From positions 49,822,831 to 49,886,830 of the forward strand of contig OU862916.1 of assembly GCA_917880885.1 (NCBI GenBank): a stretch of 64,000 nucleotides of DNA, read 5' to 3'. How positions within the stretch are numbered: the stretch's first letter is position 1; each line of letters begins with the position of its first letter. The notes below the pieces were generated by a model that worked only from the letters and a program-made list of their open reading frames with translations, searched no databases and had not been told where the DNA came from. A program made the translations under genes and the position numbers. The DNA is from Limnephilus marmoratus. Taxonomy: Eukaryota > Arthropoda > Insecta > Trichoptera > Limnephilidae. This document shows positions 21,533 through 30,994 of the stretch, one piece after another.

Positions 21533-22380
21533 GGCCACTTGCATCACATTTTTAAAAAAAAAATTCCGGTTTAGGCAAATATTCGAAGACATTCTGTATT
21601 TTTTTTTTAATCGTATTTTCGAAACCCTGGGGATTTTTCGAAAATTTCAACCCGAAAAATCAGACCATTTTTTATAAACCGGAAAGACGGGACATAATTT
21701 TATAGGTGTGAAAAAACGATAATTACATAGCCGAAAACCATTAAAAAAAAAACGTTTTCCACACGAATGGCACATGAGAATAACGAGGCATACCAAAAAT
21801 ATTACATCTCATAAATATTTTTTTCCTTGATCCATCTTATTGATCATAAATCATTATAATGTGCAGCGTCTAATTACTAAATTCAATGTAATATACTTGT
21901 ACTTGTAAATTATAATAATAATAAGAATATTATAAAATTTTATTTTGTTAAAATCAGCACCATAATCATTATACCTCTAAAACACGTAACGACATCATCT
22001 TCACGTTCTGAAGAGAACCCCGTACATTTACTGATGTACAAACATACTGATGAACATCTGTCAAAAAGTCGAACCAAATGATAAGTTCGCAGAGAACAAA
22101 CAATAAATCTAGTGAACGAATTCAAAAACTCGCCTGAAATCAAAGTGATGCCCTATAAAAAAATAAATCAGTGTGGAATTTTACAAAATTAATACGAACA
22201 TTTTCGGAGACGGGACATTTTCATGTAGTGACGTCACAAGCCCAAATAATGGATTTATTTATTTAAAAATAAAAAAAACTGTACATTTCTAAACAATTTT
22301 ACTAACATTTTCTTAATCTTAGTAAAAAGATCTATCCACATGATTTTTTCCAAGTCGTTATGAAATCCATGCAAGTGGCC
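21533..22380. mobile_element. Non-autonomous DNA transposon with GGCCACTTGCAT ends
   Basis: The left end GGCCACTTGCATCACAT (21533 onward) and right end ATGCAAGTGGCC (22369-22380) are inverted. TA dinucleotides lie outside both (21531-21532 and 22381-22382), and identity extends outward as AATA/TATT. The 848-bp interior is A+T-rich without transposase. The GGCCACTTGCA start is familiar from insect repeats. Confidence 0.6.
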
Positions 22381-22382
22381 TA

Positions 22383-23608
22383 TTGAGTTTATCTGCAAGG
22401 AAAGAGGAGGTTTATTTTGTTAATCTCACAAGATTTACAAAGAAAAGTTTCCAGTAGCAAATGTTACCTGTAAGGAAAGAAACGACATTTAATGCAATGT
22501 CGATTTATTAATCACAATCACGGTAGTAATTACTGTTAATTGTTGAAATTAATCTTATGAATTTGCTTTATCATAGCCATAGTTATTTTTTACTATATAC
22601 ATAGTTTTAATTGTCCATAGATTATAAAATATCGAGTCGACTGAACCCCTGGGTAGCCAAGGGCATGGTCTAATTTGAAAAAAAGGCGCGAAGATTTTGC
22701 TTCCCGAATTTTGCTTAGGTAAATATCCGTATAAATACGAAAATGAACTGATGTTGTCATTTTTACATAAACCTGAATAGACATCCTACGTGAAAAAATA
22801 CATTTCAAAGGTGATTGATAATATACCTTTATATGCATTTGAAAAAGGAACAAAAATGCTAAAACTCACGACTTTTCGGTTTTGACAGCGGTATGAAGTC
22901 ACAGATAAATTAATTACAAACATTCTAGAGTTGCCATATGTCATATGCCAGTCTTTTTCAAAGATTTCATTCATTCAGGGTCAAAATCGCATACAAAAAG
23001 TTTTTGTTTTTGAAATTTGATAGGGGACACCGGTGTCCCCATGGCCCCCATATCCAGTGAAGTCTACGATACATACAGCCACAATGACGAGTGTATATCG
23101 GCATTGTTTTCAATTAAAGAAAATTATATTTTTCTTTACATTTTATGTAAAATAAAATATTTCTATAATCATGCATTAAGGGGAAGAAAATTTAAATTAA
23201 ATTATTATCAAGCAGATTTTGTCTACGGTTAAAAGGTTAAGGATTATCTATTGATATTAGAAGGAAACTGTTTTCATAAAATCATAAGTCGAGAAAGCGA
23301 ATTTACCAATCTTCATTATATTATTAACCAGAATTTACATAGTTTAAAGTTAATTAAATATTTCATTGCACAAAGAAGGTACGAGCACCCGCCTCGCTCA
23401 TTTTCACTTGTTATATTTTTACCATACATATATAATAATTTGTTATCACGATATTTCATCGACTTTAAACATTCTGCATTATATTACCAAATCACTAAAT
23501 TATTTCCATACGCACCTATCCATGCAACCACACTGGGAATAGTTTTTAAATTTAATAATATATTACTGGAACACTTTTCTCTATGCCACATACAACCAAC
23601 ATTTAATT
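22383..23608 (+). other. A+T-rich region, possible 5' part of the adjacent LINE
   Basis: Open frames at 23017-23232 and 23251-23616 have no recognisable domain. They lie directly upstream of a LINE ORF2 start, so they may be its 5' region or ORF1 in decay; I cannot show this. Confidence 0.25.
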
Positions 23609-23821
23609 ATGTTTGATTTACCTTGTGATATTGATAACCATCCAGGTATATACTGTAACTTGAATATAATTGATGATCTAAATAATATAAAAAACTATAA
23701 TTGGGGCTCTTACAGTCTAAAAATTATACACCAGAACATTAGAAGCATTTGAAACGGGTATTCTGCCCAGTTGGACAGACAAATGATCACATTGTAATGT
23801 ATTGTAATATATATGCATATG

Positions 23822-23860
<39 letters not shown>

Positions 23861-23862
23861 AT
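23609..23862 (+). mobile_element. Internally deleted non-LTR retrotransposon with (AAAT)n tail
   Basis: From ATG at 23609 the frame reads MFDLPCDIDNHPGIYCNLN, then YSLKIIHQNIRSI and, after one stop, NGYSAQLDRQMITL. KIIHQNIRSI is the start of the apurinic-type endonuclease domain of ORF2. It then jumps to a short 3' end and an (AAAT)n tail at 23823-23861. Almost all of ORF2 (the rest of the endonuclease and the polymerase) has been lost. Confidence 0.65.
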
Positions 23863-24234
23863 TCTCTTATATCCTTAACTTTTTTTTTACTAAAATAGGT
23901 ACATCTATTTTCAAATGTCTTTCTAAACTTATCATCGCCAAAACGACCCGTTCGTTTTTGTTCGTGAATGTGGCGGTATTGACAACATCGGTGACTGTCT
24001 TACCAGCCAGCAGCGTTTTTACAGCATGTCACAATGACGTTGTAGCCAGTTGGGACTGTTTCGGAATGAGCAGTTTCAGATCGCTTTTAAAATCAATAAA
24101 TATGAATGAAAATGTAAAATGATATTTTAGTACGATGATCAGAATTACAGCACATTTTGAACGGTATTTATAGTGTGTAAAAATTTCCCATCGAAGCTTA
24201 CTTAAAAATTACTAGACTTAAACGGGGATTTGTT
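23863..24234. other. Unrecognised sequence
   Basis: No coding or repeat match found in this stretch. Confidence 0.35.
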
Positions 24235-24475
24235 TTTAAATTTAAATCATCCATCCTGCTCCCGTCCAGAACCAGTGAGATTGTGGTATGGCCTATCGGG
24301 GTATGTTGTGAGGCTAAAGGAAGTATTGAGGGGAAGAATATGGAGAAGAGTGAGGTGGGGTAGTACCTGGCAATTCAGATCTGATCACCAAACACGTTTC
24401 ACCAAGCAAAGTTTCAATTCTGAATGGTGGTTTTACACCAAGGCGATTCTGAGATCTTCCACTTTATAACGCGCC
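24235..24475 (+). repeat. Interspersed repeat family R, copy 4 (best preserved)
   Basis: Modules in order: CCAGAACCAGTGAGATTGTG, GGGTATGTTGTGAGGCTAAA, CAGATCTGATCACCAAACAC, TTTCAATTCTGAATGGTGG, TTTTACACCAAGGCGATTC, GATCTTCCACTTTATAACG. No terminal inverted repeat or tRNA boxes are visible. Immediately followed by a Helitron start. Confidence 0.7.
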
Positions 24476-24482
24476 GCAAATA

Positions 24483-25196
24483 TCCTACTAATATTATAAA
24501 AGTGAAAGTTTGTATGGATGTATGTTTGTTACTCTTTCACACAAAAACTACTGAATGGACTTTAAAAATTCTTTTACTAATAGAAAGCTACATTATTTGC
24601 GAGTACTATAGGCTATATATATTGGTAAGCTCTGGCGTTATGAATAATTTCTGGCGTTATGAAATTATTTATCGTACGTTTTCTGTCCCTAACAAAATCG
24701 ATTTATTGCAAACGTCAGAAAAAAAGCAAACCAGTTGTCGCCTTGGAAACAATTTTTTTTTAAATTAGGCAATTCACCCTAAAAAGAGTGCTTTGTTGGC
24801 GTCGTACTTGATAGAGTCTGTCAAATAAGAGTAGAAAATATTATAAATTGAACTACAAAATTTGTAGGCTGGCAACACCAATTTAACTGTTAAATATTAT
24901 TTCAAATCGCAATGACACTGAATGTATAAAACACTGTAAGTCTTATTTAAAAAAACATTTTTTTGTTCTTAAAGAAAAAAAAATAATTCAAAGAAGCACT
25001 GTTGAAGGTACCTCATAAAATTTGATTGCATTAATTTAATTTAACATAAATTTGAATTAAACATTAGGTAGAAAGGAAGAATCACTAGTGGAGAGTTTAG
25101 TTACACTACTTTTAGGGTCTGAATGAGTTAAATATATTCAGATCTAAAAATAGAGACATGATCTAAAACCCGGTCAACGCTGGGTATTTAAGCTAG
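24483..25196 (+). mobile_element. Non-autonomous Helitron-like element with both ends
   Basis: It starts TCCTACTAATATTATAAAAG directly after an A (24482). The end is ACCCGGTCAACGCTGGGT (a short hairpin) followed by ATTTAAG and CTAG at 25193-25196 directly before a T. 5'-TC, a 3' hairpin, a CTAG terminus and insertion between A and T without target duplication are the Helitron hallmarks. The interior (GTTTGTTACTCTTTCACAC, AAAACTACTGAATGGA) matches 31755-32156. No Rep/helicase. Confidence 0.85.
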
Positions 25197-25254
25197 TAGT
25201 ATATATTATTTAAATTTAATTAATGGTTAAATAACACAAATCATTAAAAAAAAT

Positions 25255-25330
25255 CTTTCGCTCGACGGGATTCGAACCCGTGACCTTCGAATTGCTAATC
25301 TTAGAACCTTACCCCTCGTGTATGGAGGCC
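25255..25330 (-). mobile_element. tRNA-derived SINE fragment
   Basis: Minus strand: B box GGGTTCGAATCCCGTCGAGC (complement at 25265-25284) preceded by a decayed D-arm region. It lies soon after the Helitron 3' end. The SINE body is not recognisable, so this may be a tRNA-like fragment only. Confidence 0.5.
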
Positions 25331-25404
25331 GTCAATAGGGAATGTGCTTAGTTCGAATATCGCAAGACCTTAAGTTGTGGCATTTCGAATTTCTACCGTT
25401 TTAA

Positions 25405-25615
25405 AACGGTGACCGGACAACTCATAATGAAACCAACTCAGAAGCAACTCAGAAAGGTCATTATGAGTGATGATAAAAAATATTAAAAAATTGGTTAAAT
25501 AGGCTAAGTTAAGTTAGGGTTACCGGCAATTTTTAAATCATTTTTTCATGGCTTTTAATGACCCTTCTGAGGTGTTCCTGAGTTGGTTTCATTCTGAGTT
25601 GGCATGGAACCTTTA
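25405..25615. repeat. Fold-back element F2 with short tandem motif arms
   Basis: The left arm has ACTCATAATGAAACCAACTC, then AGAAGCAACTCAGAAAGGTC; the right arm has AATGACCCTTCTGAGGTGTT and CCTGAGTTGGTTTCATTCTG, its complement. The arms reiterate the motif AACTCAGAA. The core between has GGTTAAATAGGCTAAGTTAA, and CGGTGACCGGACAACT precedes the left arm. Both core words recur in the fold-back at 38345-38925 although the arms are unrelated. Confidence 0.6.
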
Positions 25616-25654
25616 AAACATATTTCTCGTGAACACTTTTAAGTTTCTGTAAAA

Positions 25655-26210
25655 ACCATGTTATTTTTAAAGACAATCCACACCGAAACCGTAATTATAT
25701 TAAATTCCCTCGATAGAAAAAAATCGCAAAGTAGGTATGCTACGAAAATTATTGTAAACACGGTTTTTTTGTTATTTTACAAGTTATATGTACACTTTTC
25801 GTTAGTTGTTTTTGGAGTGTTATGCTGTGTTCCACTACCTCCATATTTAGCCAACGTTTCGGACAGCGTTGCAGTATCCATTATCAGGGCAGATCCGGTA
25901 GATGTGTCCGAAACGTTGGCTAGAGAAGGAGGTAGCGCAACACGGCATAACACCCCAAAAACAACTAACGAAAATTCTTTTGGCCGTGAAAATCTAAAAA
26001 CGTATCTATATGTAGAAAGTTTCATTAAATGCTATTTAAGACATTTCCCACGAGATTTTTGTTCTATTTTAAACGAGTTGTGTTTTGTTAAATATTTTCA
26101 CAATTTTCGCATAAATATTATAGTTTTTATTTATATATAATTATTATAGTTTTTATTTTATTATTATAGCTCCCTCTAACATTTGCATTTACATAACTCC
26201 CCTTCTTTTT
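25655..26210 (-). repeat. Interspersed repeat family E, copy 1, interrupted
   Basis: On the minus strand it corresponds to 40455-40870 and 46700-47095: complements of AATTCCCTCGATAGAAAAAA (25704 onward) and ACGAGATTTTTGTTCTATTT (26050 onward) are in both. It is interrupted by family P copy 2 (25793-26007), with the two uninterrupted copies serving as empty sites. Class unknown; no ORF. Confidence 0.75.
25793..26007 (+). mobile_element. Palindromic retroelement family P, copy 2
   Basis: Inserted in repeat family E with a direct repeat ATATGTA (25786-25792 and 26008-26014); the uninterrupted E copies have that word once. Layout: TTTTCGTTAGTTGTTTTTGG, arm to TAGCCAACGTTTCGGACAGC, centre, inverted arm, then tail CTTTTGGCCGTGAAAATCT. 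The centre is in the opposite orientation to copies 1 and 3: CTGATAA...GAAAC lies on the minus strand. Long open frames on both strands across it are translations of the palindrome. Confidence 0.85.
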
Positions 26211-26719
26211 CTTTTAGAGTGCTTACTACCGGGTCTTAAAATTTAAAAAAAATATCAGATCAAATGAAGGTAGAAAAAATAAATAAATAGGAGTCGTATT
26301 TTTATGCTGGAAGTCGATATAGTGTCAGCAAAATAATACAATATTTCGTGTACGCCTTAATATAATGCAAAATCCACAAGATCGACAGCAGATGAGGTGT
26401 ACTGCACGAGGAGGGATGCTGGCTTTACAGAAGGGAGCGAATTTACATACCCGGTGAAGGAATTCCTCTAGGTACAAGTTACCTTGCGCCCCCTACCCCT
26501 AGAGATGTGATTCCCAAATGTATTATTTTCTGATATGTGGGAGCTTGCTGCGGGGTACAAATTACACCTTGTAAGAAACGCAGTAAATCCGCAAGGATTC
26601 TTATGAAGAGCATTTAACCCGTTCAGCATCGCACTTTTATGCTTGCTAACCTTAGATAATTCTTTGAAATTTTTTGTAGTGCATTTGTTTTTGCTTTAGT
26701 TTTTAAGTCTAACCAAACT
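26211..26719. other. Unrecognised sequence
   Basis: No gene or repeat partner identified. Confidence 0.35.
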
Positions 26720-27130
26720 GGGGAACCGTTTATTGGAAAACCAACACCGCTGCCGTAGGTCACCCCAAGTGTTTTGTAACATTTGATGACTTGGAGTGCT
26801 GGGTTCATGGGATGAGGTTTGCCTTGGTAGCGGATAGGTCTGCTTACCTACTGCGTGGATCGGGAGAGACTGGACGAGAGAGACTATTTGACCTATCGAA
26901 CCGGACTCGGAGAAGGAGTAGTGGGAGGGATGTATTCATACGTTCGTTATTCCTTGATACACTGACCGCCAGATTCCTAACCAACCCTCATATATTTTTT
27001 CTTTCCACAACATCCTCTCCTTCCTTTCATAAAATACCCTCCACACATGGCTTCCGCAAAGATGACATATGCCCTGAGAGAAATTATTTTCCCCAGGACC
27101 ACGTGTTTGGAGTGAATATAAAAAACATAA
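26720..27130 (+). mobile_element. LINE-dependent short retroelement, copy 2
   Basis: Head GGGAACCGTTTATTGGAAAA, middle GGGTTCATGGGATGAGGTTT, then CATCCTCTCCTTCCTTTCAT, CCTCCACACATGGCTTCCGC and the 3' stem-loop remnant GCCCTGAGAGAAATTATTTT. It ends in a short A run after GTTTGGAGTGAATAT. The frame at 26791-27147 is a chance ORF. Confidence 0.75.
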
Positions 27131-27384
27131 TTTTTAGTTGTTTTTAATTTTTTTAGGTCGGAAAGAGCATTTTTAATAAGTCAGTAAAAAAAAAAACACG
27201 GACAATTACATATTTAAAACAAACGTTTACAATATAACATTAATAAATGCAAAGACAACATAAAACAAAATAAAACCAATTATGAATCCCAGACCAAGCA
27301 AGACCGTCGAAACCAGATCTGTCGTATATTTTTGAATTTATTAATTTATACGCCCATATGGGCGTCGAATTATACAATTTTTTT
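27131..27384. other. A+T-rich stretch, nothing recognised
   Basis: Contains a small palindrome ACGCCCATATGGGCGTCG near 27351, and nothing else notable. Confidence 0.4.
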
Positions 27385-27580
27385 TTTTTTTAAAAGAAAG
27401 ACAAACATTCCCGGGTTACGATTAACCCAACAATGTTTGAAAATCTCCTACTACCACCACAGAAAGCCGAAAATGTTGCTTGTGTTGTGATGGAGGACTT
27501 AGCCAGCCGAGGAATCGAACACGCGACGCTCGGGTGGGACCCAAGCGCTATGCCCACTCAACCACTGACCAGTCGAAACT
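27385..27580 (-). mobile_element. tRNA-derived SINE, subfamily 3, copy 1
   Basis: Minus strand: an A-box-like GGTTGAGTGGGCATAGCGC, then B box GTGTTCGATTCCTCGG, then a body ending in AACCCGGGAATGTTTGTC and a TTTCTTTT run. The tail (complement AAAGAAAGACAAACATTCCC) is shared with 57700-57865, where the related tRNA-like head is also present. Confidence 0.7.
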
Positions 27581-28733
27581 AATAAATTAATATTTCATAT
27601 TCGACATATAAACAAGCTTTTACTACAAACTTAAGTTATCAAAAATTCATGTAATCAGTTATTCTTGGATAATCTCGGCATTGTAATTTAAAATATGTTG
27701 AATAGTGTAAAGAGAAACCCGAACCCCGTAGATCCTTATTGAGAGCGTTTCCTCCAGAGAGAGCGAGTTTCGCCGGAATTGAGATACAATATGAGACAGA
27801 GTTTCTCAGGAAGTGAGATACGGGACGAGGAACCAGGGGAGCAGGGGGTGGGAGGAGGAGGTGTGAGGTTAAAATTTGACACGGTTCTCCTTTTATGTAG
27901 ATCCGATGCATTACCCATACGGGCACACGCGCCCCTAACGGCACTCTGGGGTGGCGCCGGCTACAGCCTTCTGAACACTGAACACTGCGGGCGGAGCCTT
28001 AACATGGATATACCTCTGCATTATACAGCGTGAAAGAGTGTCCTCTGCTGAATAAATAATTAAGCAAGTTAATGAAAAACGCGGTGAACAGATAAATGAC
28101 AGCGATGCGATCGCAATTATAAAGAGCGATTAACACAAACACAAAAAAATGTACATATAGGTAGATGCCTACTGCGTTCCACGTTCATAGAGCGAAAGGA
28201 ACCCTAGGAGAAAGCTCATACAAGAGATTTGTATAGATGTAGAATAGGTATTCTAATAATATTTAAAACACACACGAGTAAATTTTTTGAAGTGCGTTTG
28301 AGACTGGCTTTACTTTTCGCTTACTGTAGTTACGCAGAATGTGCGTCAGTCGTATTATTAGCACGTGTTCGTGTAGGTAACACCTGATAAGTTGGGGTAA
28401 ATATCGGCATACCATCGGTAACAAAATACAAATTAAAAATCTTGCTCTTTTACATACGGTACATAACTTAACTCGGCTGAGTGACCGGTGACGACATGTG
28501 GAAAAAATTTGATTAGTTTTGAAGAAAAAAAAATTTAAAAAAGAGGTTAAGAAGTTCACCGAAAATATCATTTACCTTTTTTACACCAAATAATGTCAGG
28601 AATCACTGTTTATAGTAAGTCAAGTACGTTTAACCCCCTAGTACAAAAACGAAGAAAATTAAATGATTAACCTAAATATAATGAAATGTTAAGTAGAATA
28701 TTTTAGTAGAACACCTTTTAAATAACCGAGTTT
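27581..28733. other. Unrecognised sequence with a GC-rich patch
   Basis: Positions 27800-28000 are GC-rich (GGGGGTGGGAGGAGGAGGTG; GGTGGCGCCGGCTACAGCC) and give short chance frames on both strands. No family recognised. The remainder is A+T-rich. Confidence 0.3.
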
Positions 28734-28882
28734 TTAATATAATGAAAATCAAATAACTTTGTTACCACTTAATTAATAATATCAACATGTTGCAATAACA
28801 ATGTTTCTTCATCAGGACAATGTCAATATTGTCAATTATATAGTGGTTTAAACAAAGTTATTGATTTTCATTATATTAATAA
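28734..28882. repeat. Palindromic element family Q, copy 2
   Basis: The left arm AATATAATGAAAATCAAATA-ACTTTGTTACCACTT and the right arm are complements. The minus strand at the centre reads CCTGATGAAGAAAC, ATTGTTATTG and then CAACATG, corresponding to the CTGACGA...GAAAC centre of copy 1 with GAAAC changed to GCAAC. No coding. Confidence 0.7.
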
Positions 28883-29529
28883 CTAGCAGACCCGGCCACA
28901 TGTTGCTGTGGCTAACGAAACACAACGCCATTACCCAACCTTTATAAAATCCACACAACCCGCTTGCCAGCCCGCTGCCCGCTGCCTGAATTGAATATTT
29001 GAATTTATCGGCATTTATCTACTATAATAAGCATGTATTATACATATAAACTAATTAACTCGCCACTAATTATACAATGCTTGCAATGCAACTCTGGATA
29101 TTTGAAAAGGGAAAATCAAATACCGACTTACTCTAGGACATCTATTTTCCAATTTCTTTCGTAGAACGAATTTCAAAAGTGACTATAAGTACGACCCGCC
29201 AGCCGTTTTAAATCGCACAAAAATATGTTTTCTTTGAATTTCTCGGCTTTTCTCTAATATAATTTACATGTATTATACATATAAACATTCATCTTCAATC
29301 ACTCTATCTATTGGTGAAAACCGTATGAAAATCCGTTGCGTAGTTTAAAAGATTAACGCGCACATACATTTTGAGCGACTTCATTTTATACTATGTTTAC
29401 ATGTATTATACATATAAACATTCATCTTCAATCACTCTATCTATTGGTGAAAACCGTATGAAAATCCGTTGCGTAGTTTAAAAGATTAACGCGCACATAC
29501 ATTTTGAGCGACTTCATTTTATACTATGT
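28883..29529 (-). mobile_element. Non-autonomous Helitron-like element
   Basis: The 3' end on the minus strand is GCCACAGCAACATGTGGCCG followed by GGTCTGCTAG (CTAG at 28883-28886), that is a hairpin followed by CTAG. The far end has CATAGTATAAAATGAAGTCG, a common Helitron start in insects. A 133-bp segment at the 5' side is tandemly duplicated (29263-29395 and 29396-29528). Confidence 0.75.
29263..29528. repeat. Tandem duplication, two 133-bp units
   Basis: TTTACATGTATTATACATAT begins at 29263 and again at 29396. Both units run without visible mismatch to TTCATTTTATACTATG. Their identity implies a recent event inside the Helitron copy. Confidence 0.95.
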
Positions 29530-29554
29530 AATGATAATGATGATGATACCAAGT

Positions 29555-29750
29555 TATTTTGCTAAGTTTGAAGGAGTTTTTTTTTAAATTAGTCTTTTTA
29601 TCAGCCCAGAAAAAGTAAAGTACAGATTTTGAAACAGTTTTAAAGTTTAAATTCTCCCACTTTCGAACCAAAGGGTTGTACAATGTGGAAAAAAATGTGG
29701 AAAATTAAATTCTTTGGAAAATGATTGTAAAACATTTAAATATTGAAAAC
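29555..29750 (+). repeat. Interspersed repeat family D, copy 3 (partial)
   Basis: The end region, TGGAAAATTAAATTCTTTGG and AAAATGATTGTAAAACATTT, matches 52605-52895 and more loosely 51236-51550. The left part is diverged. Confidence 0.4.
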
Positions 29751-30175
29751 AGAAACGCTTTTTGACGATTTTTTTGTTCGTGAATAAATCAAAACAGGTG
29801 GTTGTTGTCGTAAGGAAATTTAAACCTTATTGCGATCTACATAAACAGTGTTATTGTTAGCGGCCTGATCCCGAATTTTATACGACGTGGTGCATCACCT
29901 TATGTTACATAAGTAGGTTCATATTTTTTCTAGTAGATATTAGGTCGCGTTTCTACACTATTTTTTCTCACTACACCATTGAAATATGTAGATGAGAGAT
30001 CCCTTGAACATATTCTGTCAGAAGGTCAGACTTTTTCCGCTTTACAATAAAATCCAAATAAAATGAATACTTCTAAACGTATCTGAAAACTAAAAACTGT
30101 TTTTGAAAAGAAATACGCTTTCAAACTTTATCTTTAGAAATAAAATTAATATATTTGAAATATAAAAACTTTGAA

Positions 30176-30256
30176 ATAAAACAATAACTTTGTAAACACC
30201 ATTTTTATTTTATTTTCACAATAAAAGTGGTGTTTACAAAGTTATTGTTTTATTTT
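30176..30256. repeat. Palindromic element family Q, copy 3 (centre lost)
   Basis: AAAACAATAACTTTGTAAAC-ACC and the inverse GGTGTTTACAAAGTTATTGT flank a short A+T-rich centre. The outer arm word (ACTTTGT...ACCACTT) is shared with copies 1 and 2, but the CTGANGA-GAAAC centre is absent. Confidence 0.65.
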
Positions 30257-30431
30257 AAATTATAATTTCACATCACAAAGTATCTGCATCTTACAAACAA
30301 ATAAAAACTTTGAATGCAAACATAAAAAAGTTTTATAAATGGTTCAAGTTACTTTTTTCTAACAAAAATTACTGATAACGAATAAAACTAAAAACACAGA
30401 CAAGTTTAATTAGACGTTTGTATTCTATTTT

Positions 30432-30771
30432 AAATTTGAGAGGCGGGAATGGGTACCGCCGCCCCGGGAACCTTTATTGGATAACCAACACCTCTGCCAC
30501 AGGTCACCCCAAGTGGTTCGCTACGTTTGGTGATTTAGCAGGGGTGCCCGGGTCCATGGGGTGAGGTTTGTCTAGGTCTTGGAGGCGGATGACCTGAACA
30601 CACTGAACCCCATATTCCTACCCACCCCTTAAACCCTTTTCCTTCCCAGAACTCTCCTCTCCTTCCTTTTCTTAAAAAAACCCTCCACACAGCATCCCCA
30701 AAGATGACATAGGCCCTGAGGGAAATTATTTTCCTCTGGGCCTCCTGTGTGGAGCTCATGTAAAAAAAAAA
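30432..30771 (+). mobile_element. LINE-dependent short retroelement, copy 3 (complete)
   Basis: The head is AATTTGAGAGGCGGGAATGG, then TACCGCCGCCCCGGGAACC and TTTATTGGATAACCAACACC, a middle GGGTCCATGGGGTGAGGTTT, the tail CTCCACACAGCATCCCCAAA, the stem-loop GGCCCTGAGGGAAATTATTT (second arm with one change), CTCCTGTGTGGAGC and a 10-A tail (30762-30771). The 3' 110 bp match the LINE at 41363-42084. It has no tRNA boxes. Non-coding; I infer that it is mobilised by that LINE. Confidence 0.85.
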
Positions 30772-30994
30772 GGTTTTGGTCATCTCACTTTTCTGCCGTT
30801 TCTTGAAAAAATGATTAATAAAAAACTCACAAAGTTTCAGAAATTTTTCTCAAATTGTTTTCGGACACTTTGGATTCCCACATGCATACATTTTAATTCT
30901 TCTGTGATTAACTTCTAGATTTGAATATAAAGCGTGGTGTTTTCTCTTTCTAACACCATTTCTTTGAGACTGAAAAAATAACCTGAGGGGTTAA

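Larger units (their letters stand above)
30000..30994 (+). mobile_element. TTAA-flanked element family 2, copy 2, carrying two nested insertions
   Basis: It begins with a decayed start (TTCTGTCAGAAGGTCAGACT), carries the shared body and ends AACCTGAGGGGTTAA (TTAA at 30991-30994). Inside are palindromic element Q copy 3 (30176-30256) and a LINE-dependent short element (30432-30771). Without these, its length is near that of copy 1 (11759-12292). Confidence 0.55.

Noticed and set aside
23251..23616. A 121-codon frame as a gene
   Set aside because: Random-looking A+T-coded residues and no motif; it lies upstream of a LINE ORF2 start and has no splice context.
25658..26140. A 160-codon plus-strand frame and similar minus-strand frame (PPYLANVSDSVAVSIIRAD)
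   Set aside because: It spans family P copy 2 and repeat E. Similar peptides appear on both strands and at 59851-60192 because the element is a palindrome; there is no independent coding evidence.
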